Assembly: GCA_002299005.1 (NCBI GenBank)
Contig: DBMZ01000080.1
Location: 6,710 to 15,981, forward strand
Direction of reading: 5' to 3'
Origin: Alphaproteobacteria bacterium UBA685
GTDB taxonomy: Bacteria; Pseudomonadota; Alphaproteobacteria; Puniceispirillales; Puniceispirillaceae
DNA: 9,272 bases
Shown here piece by piece: positions 1 to 6,400 of the stretch. The notes under the pieces are model-generated. The model was given only the letters and a program-made list of their open reading frames with translations, did not search any database and was not told the origin of the DNA. Within the stretch, counting starts at the first letter, position 1. The number at the start of each line of letters is the position of its first letter. The translations under genes and the position numbers were made by a program.

Positions 1-2
1 CC

Positions 3-44
3 ATTTGTGCCGAAGTGATTGTTGCCAACATCAATAAAGGATAA
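3..44 (+). CDS. Possible 3' end of an upstream gene
   Basis: The frame starting at base 3 reads ICAEVIVANINKG and stops at TAA 42-44, eleven bases before the ABC ATPase start; the other two forward frames also stop within the first 40 bases. The peptide looks like an ordinary protein C-terminus and the spacing would suit an operon, but thirteen residues are too few to identify a family. This is inference only. Confidence 0.3.
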   Translation: MCAEVIVANINKG

Positions 45-50
45 AGAGAA
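43..50 (+). promoter_or_regulatory. Shine-Dalgarno that fixes the ABC ATPase start
   Basis: The purine run AAAGAGAA lies 4 bases upstream of ATG 55, with AAGGA slightly further up at 37-41. This favours ATG 55 over the in-frame TTG at 19, which has no such site and would add 12 residues not expected in the family. Confidence 0.6.
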
Positions 51-54
51 TTTC

Positions 55-1005
55 ATGTCTCTATTAAAGATAAATGCTTTGACGAAAAGCTATGAGAACG
101 GGTTTCAAGCTTTGAAATCAGTTGATTTGGAAGTGCGCGAAGGTGAAATCCTCGCCCTACTTGGCCCGAATGGCGCGGGGAAAACCTCCCTTATTTCAGC
201 GACATGCGGGCTAACCAACATCACATCTGGCACCATCACAGTTGGCGGCTATGATGTGGTGAAACAGCCCCTTGAAGCACGTCGTCAAATCTCGCTCGTG
301 CCGCAAGAAATTATGCTTGAGCCGTTTGAGAAGGTGATTACCACTGTGCGCCTATCGCGCGGCCTATTTGGTCTTGCGCCTGATGAGGCACATATTGAAA
401 AAACCTTGCGCCGCCTGTCTCTATGGGACAAGCGTGACACGCGCAACATGGCGCTATCAGGCGGTATGAAACGCCGCGTGATGATCGCAAAAGCTCTGAG
501 TCATTCGCCAAAATTACTGTTCCTTGATGAGCCTTCAGCGGGTGTTGATGTCGAATTACGCAATGATATGTGGCGGCTTGTCGAAGAGTTAAAAGAGCAA
601 GGTGTGACCATCATCTTGACCACCCATTATATTGAAGAGGCAGAAGAGGTCGCAGACCGTGTTGCCATCATCAATCATGGCGATATCTTGTTGGTCGAAG
701 AAAAAGCAGATTTGATGGCACGCTTGGGCAAGAAAGAGCTGATTATCGAATTGCAAGAAGCGGCAAAAGAAATACCAGCTGGCCTTGCGGACCTGGCATT
801 ATCACTCTCTGATGATGGGCTGAAACTGACCTATAGCTATGATGCAAAACAAGAGCGTACAGGCATTACCAACCTGCTCTCACATCTAAGCGACGCTGGA
901 ATGCGCTTGAAAGATTTGCAAACACATACAAGCTCTTTGGAAGAGATTTTTGTCAGTCTTGTTCATAAGGATGAAGATGACAATAATGAGAAGGCCTCAT
1001 CATGA
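55..1005 (+). CDS. ABC-2 type transporter ATP-binding protein (YadG/CcmA-like)
   Basis: This 316-residue cytoplasmic ATPase powers an ABC exporter together with the permease encoded next. All nucleotide-binding motifs are intact: Walker A GPNGAGKT at residues 37-44, Q-loop Gln84 (VPQE), signature LSGGM at 134-138, Walker B LLFLDE at 154-159 with catalytic Glu159, D-loop SAGVD just after, and switch His191 in [12 protein letters not shown]-terminal extension of about 95 residues resembles the accessory region common in the drug/polysaccharide export (CcmA/DrrA, COG1131) group. The length is close to that of E. coli YadG (about 308). The start at ATG 55 is supported by a purine-rich site 4 bases upstream. 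The stop codon overlaps the permease start (ATGA), implying translational coupling. The family and role as an exporter ATPase are secure. The substrate cannot be read from the sequence. It is not obviously a type I secretion ATPase, since it lacks a fused membrane domain. Confidence 0.95.
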   Translation: MSLLKINALTKSYENGFQALKSVDLEVREGEILALLGPNGAGKTSLISATCGLTNITSGTITVGGYDVVKQPLEARRQISLVPQEIMLEPFEKVITTVRLSRGLFGLAPDEAHIEKTLRRLSLWDKRDTRNMALSGGMKRRVMIAKALSHSPKLLFLDEPSAGVDVELRNDMWRLVEELKEQGVTIILTTHYIEEAEEVADRVAIINHGDILLVEEKADLMARLGKKELIIELQEAAKEIPAGLADLALSLSDDGLKLTYSYDAKQERTGITNLLSHLSDAGMRLKDLQTHTSSLEEIFVSLVHKDEDDNNEKASS

Positions 1006-1763
1006 ATTATCAAGCGATAAAGACCATCTATTTATTTGAGATGAACCGCACATTCAGAACATTGGTGCAGTCCATCCTCTCGCCTGTTTTGACGACCAGC
1101 CTTTATTTCATCGTCTTTGGATCGGCGATTGGCTCACGTATTCAGACCATCGATGATGTCTCTTATGGGGCCTTCATCATCCCTGGCCTGATTATGTTAT
1201 CTGTGCTTATGCAGGCCATCACCAACGGGTCAACGGGCATCTATTTCCCGAAATTCATTGGCACAGTTTATGAGATTCTATCAGCGCCTGTGACCACCGC
1301 AGAGATCATCTGCGGCTATGTTGGCGCGGCGGCGACCAAGGCTTTTGCGATTGGCATGATCATCTTGGCGACCGCAACCTTATTTGTTGATTTTCATATT
1401 GCGCACCCTTTATGGATGGTGATTTTCCTTGCCATAACCTGTATCAGCTTTGCGCTTTTTGGCTTTATCATTGGCATTTTGGCGCGTAATTTTGAGCAAT
1501 TAAACCTTGTGCCAATGCTTGTGATTACACCGCTTGTCTTCCTTGGCGGCAGCTTTTATTCAATTTCGATGTTGCCACCATTCTGGCAGACAGTGACACT
1601 TTTTAACCCCGTGGTTTATTTGATTTCCATGTTCCGCTGGTCATTTTTTGGCACAGCAGATGTGGATGTCGTGATAAGTGTCGCGGCGATTATCGTCTTT
1701 ATGATTGTGAACATCTTCATCATCTATCGCATATTCGCGACAGGCTATCGGCTCAAACAATAG
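1002..1763 (+). CDS. ABC-2 type transporter permease (YadH-like)
   Basis: This 253-residue inner-membrane permease is the partner of the preceding ATPase. Six hydrophobic segments are visible at about residues 22-43, 57-75, 103-128, 138-160, 168-188 and 222-246, the usual ABC-2 topology. Stretches such as [41 protein letters not shown] and [16 protein letters not shown] resemble the E. coli YadH family (about 256 residues, COG0842), so it appears full length. The start ATG at 1002 overlaps the ATPase stop by 4 bases, and GAGAAGG at 988-994 gives a good ribosome-binding site 7 bases upstream. ATPase and permease should be made together and form a 2+2 exporter. The substrate is unknown; YadGH-type pairs are generally only predicted exporters, so no specific cargo is proposed. 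Confidence 0.93.
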   Translation: MNYQAIKTIYLFEMNRTFRTLVQSILSPVLTTSLYFIVFGSAIGSRIQTIDDVSYGAFIIPGLIMLSVLMQAITNGSTGIYFPKFIGTVYEILSAPVTTAEIICGYVGAAATKAFAIGMIILATATLFVDFHIAHPLWMVIFLAITCISFALFGFIIGILARNFEQLNLVPMLVITPLVFLGGSFYSISMLPPFWQTVTLFNPVVYLISMFRWSFFGTADVDVVISVAAIIVFMIVNIFIIYRIFATGYRLKQ

Positions 1764-1779
1764 CGATACCGCTATCGCT
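1762..1779 (+). terminator. Stem-loop at the permease stop, weak terminator or attenuator
   Basis: AGCGATA (1762-1768) and TATCGCT (1773-1779) form a perfect 7-bp stem with a 4-base loop, beginning inside the permease stop codon. Only a short T run follows (three Ts ending at 1781, then mixed sequence), so it is at best a weak Rho-independent terminator. It could partly insulate the exporter operon from the EamA gene 43 bases downstream, or stabilise the operon mRNA 3' end. Confidence 0.4.
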
Positions 1780-1806
1780 TTCAAACCCCATAAAGTGAGA
1801 ACATAA

Positions 1807-2673
1807 ATGCTAGGCTCGCCGCTATTTTTATATGCGATGGTGATTTTCAGCTGGTCAACCAGTTGGATACCGCTCACATGGCAGGCGATGGCGGTCGTGC
1901 CAGAGGTGGGTGTCTTTCATCGCTTTCTGATTGCGACGCCCTTGATGGCGTTCTTGGCGGTGCGTGGCGGCCAAGGCTTTCGGTTTGAGGCGCGCTACCA
2001 TCTGGCCTTTGTGGGTCTCGGCATTTGCCTATTTAGCACGAATTTCACGCTCTTTTACTATGGCTCGCTTTATGTCGCCTCAGGCCTTTTGGCAGTGGCT
2101 TTTGCCACCGCCTCACTGATAAATATTCTGCTGACCGCCTTAAAAGATAGAAAGCGTCCGCCTCTGTTTCAGCTCACGGCCTCAATCATTGGCCTATCAG
2201 GCGTAGGGCTTGTCTTCTTGCCCGAAATTACCGCTGGCGAGGGAGGCTTAACTGGTCTGTTGCTTTGCATCACAGGCACGCTGTTTTTCTCAACTGGCAA
2301 TATCATCTCGCAATCATTGCAAAAGCGCGGCATTGGCGTGTTATCGGCCGCCAGCTGGGGCATGTTATATGGTGCAATTTTGCTGTTAGTCTACAGCCTT
2401 ATCAAAGGTCATGACCTCAGCCCTGCCCTGACATTGCCTTATTTGGGCGGCCTTTTATGGCTTGCTGTTTTCTCATCCGTCTTGGCCTTTTCTTGCTACC
2501 TAACACTTGTGGGCAAGATAGGGGCTGGCAAGGCGGGGTATGTGACGATCATCTTCCCGATTTTTGCCCTGCTCATCTCCACCGCGGTTGAAGGCTATAT
2601 CTGGACAGCGGCGGCGATTATTGGTGTGATATTGGTGGTATGCGGCAATATTTTGATGATACGCGCAAAATAG
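1807..2673 (+). CDS. EamA/DMT superfamily transporter
   Basis: This 288-residue inner-membrane protein has ten hydrophobic segments, at about residues 7-27, 34-52, 66-84, 90-111, 122-139, 148-167, 179-198, 211-230, 241-259 and 265-285. They are arranged as two EamA-type halves separated near residue 140, which is the standard size and layout for the drug/metabolite transporter (DMT, RhaT/YdcZ-like) superfamily. Typical features include an early FSWSTSWIP stretch in helix 1, an LFYYGSLYVASGLLA-like helix 3-4 junction, and a final helix pair with GYVTIIFPIFALL and GVILVVCGNILM. AGTGAGA (1794-1800) lies 6 bases before ATG 1807. The gene is 43 bases after the permease and may be partly cotranscribed with it through the stem-loop. 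DMT members export amino acids, nucleobases or other metabolites; the substrate cannot be assigned here. Confidence 0.92.
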   Translation: MLGSPLFLYAMVIFSWSTSWIPLTWQAMAVVPEVGVFHRFLIATPLMAFLAVRGGQGFRFEARYHLAFVGLGICLFSTNFTLFYYGSLYVASGLLAVAFATASLINILLTALKDRKRPPLFQLTASIIGLSGVGLVFLPEITAGEGGLTGLLLCITGTLFFSTGNIISQSLQKRGIGVLSAASWGMLYGAILLLVYSLIKGHDLSPALTLPYLGGLLWLAVFSSVLAFSCYLTLVGKIGAGKAGYVTIIFPIFALLISTAVEGYIWTAAAIIGVILVVCGNILMIRAK

Positions 2674-2683
2674 AGCGTTGATA

Positions 2684-3136
2684 TTATACCGCGTCTTTAT
2701 CGGCAAAAGCACGCGCGCCCTTCCAGTCAAAAGCAAATCTGCTAGGGCCCTGTTCTTCTAGGTGACGCAAGCGTGCAAAGGCCTCTTCCACAGATGGCAT
2801 CGGCGCGCCCTCACCCAAATTCCACAAAGCCATAGAGCGCTTGGCAGATGGCACAAACCAGCGTTCTCGATGCTTGATAAAATAATGATGATCGCTCCGA
2901 TAAGCGAAGTCATAAAGTGCCTCAACCGACGCCCAAACAGTTACATTCAGCACCGATTTTGGATCGCTCATCACATCGATAGAGGTGGCATTACCGCTCT
3001 CATCCTTGAGGCGCCAAATAAAGCCGTCAGAGGCTTCTGCCAGCGCGTTTATCCGATCCAAACCTGCCATAAACTCAGCCATAATAGGGCTATCAAGCGG
3101 CGCTAATGCGGTTGAATAATTCATCTGTGCAATCAT
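2684..3136 (-). CDS. DUF3291 domain protein
   Basis: This 150-residue soluble, probably cytoplasmic protein matches the DUF3291 family along its full length. The N-terminal IAQMNY strand is followed by LDSPIMAEFMAGLDRINALA, then GFIWRLKDESGNA (residues 38-50), VTVWASVEALYDFAYRS (65-81), a His-rich HHYFIKHRERWF segment (83-94), LWNLGEG (104-110), and a C-terminal EEAFARLRHLEEQGPSRFAF region (117-136). The family belongs to the dimeric alpha-beta barrel fold, related to ABM monooxygenase-like proteins, but no reaction is established. The ATG at 3136 is chosen because the family begins almost at this residue; AAGGA lies 12 bases upstream, a slightly long spacing. It converges on the EamA gene with only 10 bases between the stops and no visible bidirectional terminator. 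It is divergent from the adhesin gene and shares a palindrome-rich control region with it. Confidence 0.9.
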   Translation of the reverse strand: MIAQMNYSTALAPLDSPIMAEFMAGLDRINALAEASDGFIWRLKDESGNATSIDVMSDPKSVLNVTVWASVEALYDFAYRSDHHYFIKHRERWFVPSAKRSMALWNLGEGAPMPSVEEAFARLRHLEEQGPSRFAFDWKGARAFADKDAV

Positions 3137-3180
3137 GATTTATGGCCATCCTTTTTGCGTAAAAGATACTCACCAAAATT

Positions 3181-3228
3181 TAGCATAACAAACATCAGCC
3201 TAGCATAAGTGATGTTAATCATTTAACA
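3181..3228. promoter_or_regulatory. Cluster of operator-like repeats
   Basis: Three overlapping symmetric elements occur in 48 bases. TAGCATAA is repeated at 3181-3188 and 3201-3208, exactly 20 bases (two helical turns) apart. AACATCA (3191-3197) and TGATGTT (3210-3216) form a 7-bp inverted repeat with a 12-base spacer. TGTTAA-N4-TTAACA (3213-3228) is a perfect 16-base dyad of the size bound by many dimeric repressors. Read on the minus strand, each TAGCATAA gives a TATGCT -10-like box for the DUF3291 gene, with weak -35 candidates. The binding protein is unknown. Confidence 0.4.
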
Positions 3229-3287
3229 CAATCATCAAGAGCATTGATTCTTTTGGATAATATCCTTTTTGCTTAAAAATTTTCTTA

Positions 3288-3316
3288 TTTAAAAATTTCT
3301 CGATTCGCGCTATAAT
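3288..3316 (+). promoter_or_regulatory. Candidate sigma-70 promoter for the adhesin gene
   Basis: A consensus -10 box TATAAT lies at 3311-3316, with TTTAAA (4 of 6 matches to TTGACA) at 3288-3293 and a 17-base spacer. An A/T-rich upstream stretch (3271-3298) could act like an UP element. Transcription would start near 3323, just ahead of the leader stem-loop and about 75 bases before the proposed TTG start. Confidence 0.5.
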
Positions 3317-3328
3317 AACCCTTAGAGT

Positions 3329-3425
3329 CTAATGGTCGTGAAAAGTGCGTTTTTCTCGCCCCTGATTTGATCGTTTTTTGGTGTTATTTTAGTGCTTTGG
3401 TAAATACGCGTTTTCACGCCATTGG
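3329..3425 (+). promoter_or_regulatory. Large imperfect inverted repeat in the adhesin leader
   Basis: The arm at 3331-3350 (AATGG-T-CGTGAAAA-GT-GCGT) is complementary to 3406-3423 (ACGC-G-TTTTCACG-CCATT): 17 Watson-Crick pairs plus a possible G-U pair, one bulged T and one small internal loop. A further C-G and U-G pair can be added outside. The 55-base loop (3351-3405) contains the proposed TTG start codon, and the 3' arm covers the first codons after it. A 12-codon ATG ORF (3332-3370) begins in the 5' arm. An RNA structure that masks or exposes the adhesin start is the simplest reading, but this is inference. Confidence 0.45.
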
Positions 3426-3486
3426 TCGGTTAAGTCTGGCCCTAATGCTGACAGCACAGCCATTTGTGCCACAATACGCCTTTGCC
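3397..3486 (+). other. Signal peptide region of the adhesin
   Basis: Counting from TTG 3397, the first 30 residues have Arg5 and Arg11 in the n-region, a hydrophobic core RLSLALMLTAQPFV, and a c-region QYAFA, with predicted cleavage before NPTNPNV. ATG 3445 would keep only 14 residues before the cleavage site and lose both arginines, which argues against it. Sec-dependent export is expected for TpsA proteins. Confidence 0.65.
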
Positions 3487-6400
3487 AACCCCACCAATCC
3501 AAACGTGACAAATGGCCAGGCTAGCATCACAGGTGAAGGCACGGGTCATGTGACTATCAACCAGTCATCTGAGCGCGCTTTTATTGAATGGGATGGTTTT
3601 TCAGTTGGCGCAAGCGAGCGTGTTGATTTCATCCAACCATCGGCTGATGCTGTGACTGCCAATAAGGTTATCGGCACAGACCCCTCGCAGATATTAGGCC
3701 AGATTAATGCCACAGGCCGTCTATTAATCATCAATGGCAATGGCGTTATTTTCGGACAAGACAGCGTCATTGATGCCGCCGCCTTTCTTGCGACCACGCA
3801 TGACATAGCGGCTGATGAGATTATGACAAGCACAGGTGATTTGTCATTTTCGGGCGGCACTGCCAGCATCATCAATAATGGTAATATCGCGCTAAGAGAC
3901 GGCGGTATTGCCGCCTTGCTTGCCCCGCATATTGTCAATAATGGGGTTATCACAGCCAGGCTTGGCACAATTGCCCTCAGCGCGGCCAATCAGGTCTCTA
4001 TCGATTTTTATGGCGATGGGCTGTTAAGCTATTCAGCTGATAGCGCGTTGCTTGAGAGCGTATCTGGTAATTTGGCAGGCACTGATAGCCTGATTGACCA
4101 GCAAGGCACGCTGAGCGCTGATGGCGGCCTTATCCAAATGACCACCAAAGCGGCCTCTGATGTGATTGCGCAATCGGTCAATATTGGCGGCCTTGTCAGA
4201 GCCAGAGGCGCCTCTATGCAAGATGGGCGTATTATCCTCTCAGGCGATAGCGCCATCATCATTGACCAAGATGCTGAGATAGATGCCAATAATGGCGGTG
4301 ATATTAATATCACAGGCAAGATAATCTCTGTCGGCGGCACCCTCTCAGCCGCAGGCACAAATGCGGGTGGCACAATCACGCTTACCGCCTCAAACCTCAC
4401 AAGCTTAAGCGGCACGATAGATGCCAGCGCAACCATAGGCGATGGCGGCACCATCTCTGTTCAAGCAGGACGCATCACTGAGAGCGCGGCCTCAGAGCTA
4501 AACGCCTCTGGCGGTACGTCAGGGGGCACAATCAGTGTTACGGCCGATACAAATCTGATGTCCTCTGGTAGCTATGATGCCAGCGCATCTAATGGTGATG
4601 GCGGGCTGATAGATGTCACTGCCACTGATTTGCGCGCGCTAAGCGGGGGCTATGATGCAAGCGGCACGAATGCTGGGGGGCGCGTACGGATTGGCGGCGC
4701 GTTTCAGGGCGGCAAGGAGTTAGATTTCACCCAAAGCTATATTGATAGCTTTGTGACAAGATGGCCTGACACACCTGCCCTGCCAAATGCATCAAAGACA
4801 TTTTTGAATAATGGCACGCATATCAACGTCTCATCTGCCAATGGCGCAGGCGGCACAGCTATCATCTGGTCAGATGTTGAAACAACCTTCCTAGGCTCTT
4901 TATCGGCAAACGGTAATGGCGACAACAATGGCGGCAGTGCTGAGATTTCATCAGCCGCCACATTGCGTTACGCCAGCCTTGCCGGCATTGATGTCGGTGA
5001 TGGCACGCTCTTGCTAGATCCGAAGAATATCACAATCGGATCATCTGCTGAGGTACAAAGCTGGTCTTATCAAGGCGCGATTGGCCGTTGGTATGAGCCA
5101 AGCATTGATACCGGCACGCTCGATACAAATGACGGATTTGGTAGCGCGATTGCGATGTCAAATGATGGCACATTGCTGGCGGTTGGTGCGATGGGCGATG
5201 ATGCGGCAGATGGCAATACCTCAGGTGCTGGCGCGGTGTATCTCTACAGTTTCACAGATGATAATTTCGGCGGCGGCGCCTTATCTGGCATTATTGGCAA
5301 GGGCTATAGCGGCACTGGCAATACGAATATGAGCGCTCTTGAGGCACGTGATGCCTTTGGCTCTTCGCTGGCGATGAATTCAAGCGGTGATATGCTGGTT
5401 GTTGGCGCAAGCGGTGATGATGGCAATAGCAATGCTGGCACAGATACAGGCGCGCTCTATCTCTTCAGCTTTAGCGATTCAAGCTTTAGCGGCGGCTCGC
5501 TTGATGGCACGATTGGCGCAGGCTATAGCACGCTTAGCGTATCGCTTGATGATGGGGATGATTTCGGCTCTGGCGTCGCCCTTAACAGCGATGGCACACG
5601 CATGCTGGTTGGTGCAAGCGGTGATGATGGCTTCAATAATGGCGTGTCTGGCTCTGGCGCGGTCTATATGATGTCATTTTCAAACAGCGCCTATGGCAGC
5701 CCTAGCATAGAAGGCACAATCGGTAGCGGTTATAGCGGCGCAGATGATTTAGATATCAGCGCGCTTGAGGCTAATGATGCGTTTGGCGCATCTGTTGCCA
5801 CATCTGCCAATAATATGCGCGCCGTTGTGGGCGCGACAGGCGATGATAGCGCCGATACAAGCGGCAGTTATGATTTTGGCGCGGTCTATCTATTAAGCTT
5901 TGAGAATGAATCCTATAAGACACCGACCCATGAATTGACCATTGGCGCGACTTATAAGGGCACGAACGATATTGATACTGGCGGCACCCAAGGGGATAAT
6001 TTGGGCGCATCTGTCGCGATTTCGGATGATGGTACACTCATCGCCATCGGCGCGCCAAATAATGATGGTCAAAGCGGTTCAAGCAATCTGAATTATGGCA
6101 CCGTGACAATCCTTGATTATAATTCAACCAACCTTGCCGTGGCGCCAACCACCCGCAAGCTTGGCCGCAATTATACTGGCGCCGATAATCTAAACTTGGC
6201 CGACCTAGCGACCAATGATTTATTCGGCACCGCGCTTGCGATGAGCGGCGATGGCACTTATTTGGCATCTAGCCTATTTGGCGGCGATGGCGATGGCGGC
6301 GGCACTGACAGCGGTGAGGTATCGATTTTATCGCTTGGCACAACAGCCGCCTTAGTCAGCAATATCGGTGATGGGTACCTTAGCAACACCTACCCAAATA

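Larger units (their letters stand above)
3137..3396. promoter_or_regulatory. AT-rich divergent intergenic control region
   Basis: These 260 bases lie between the DUF3291 start (minus strand) and the adhesin start (plus strand). No conserved protein is visible in them. They contain short palindromes and direct repeats at 3181-3228, a symmetric GGATAATATCC at 3255-3265, a 10-bp direct repeat TTAAAAATTT (3273-3282 and 3289-3298), a plausible plus-strand promoter ending at 3316, and the 5' arm of a leader stem-loop. Promoters for both flanking genes are expected here. Confidence 0.7.

Noticed and set aside
1..11. CCATTTGTGCC repeated at 3460-3470 as a possible attachment site or duplication
   Set aside because: An 11-base match is expected several times by chance in 9 kb, and the flanks do not match.
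55..1763. The ABC exporter as the secretion machine for the adhesin
   Set aside because: The pair is an ABC-2 (YadGH-like) exporter, not a type I secretion ATPase; the adhesin has a Sec-type signal peptide and a TPS domain, and an unrelated convergent gene lies between them.
3331..3423. Invertible DNA switch flanked by the leader inverted repeat
   Set aside because: I reversed the segment on paper: it gave no better start codon or promoter for the adhesin frame (the ATG then meets a stop after one codon), the segment is very short, and no invertase gene is present.
3546..4454. Long minus-strand open frames opposite the adhesin (147 and 141 codons)
   Set aside because: They are antisense to a strongly supported coding frame, have Pro/Ser/Ala-rich low-information translations and no ribosome-binding sites. 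They arise from the biased codon use of the adhesin. The same holds for the other antisense and off-frame ORFs to 8815.
6262..6312. Gly/Asp-rich FGGDGDGGGTDSG as an RTX calcium-binding repeat
   Set aside because: It occurs once and falls in the loop of FG-GAP unit 6; there is no nonapeptide periodicity, so type I secretion is not supported.
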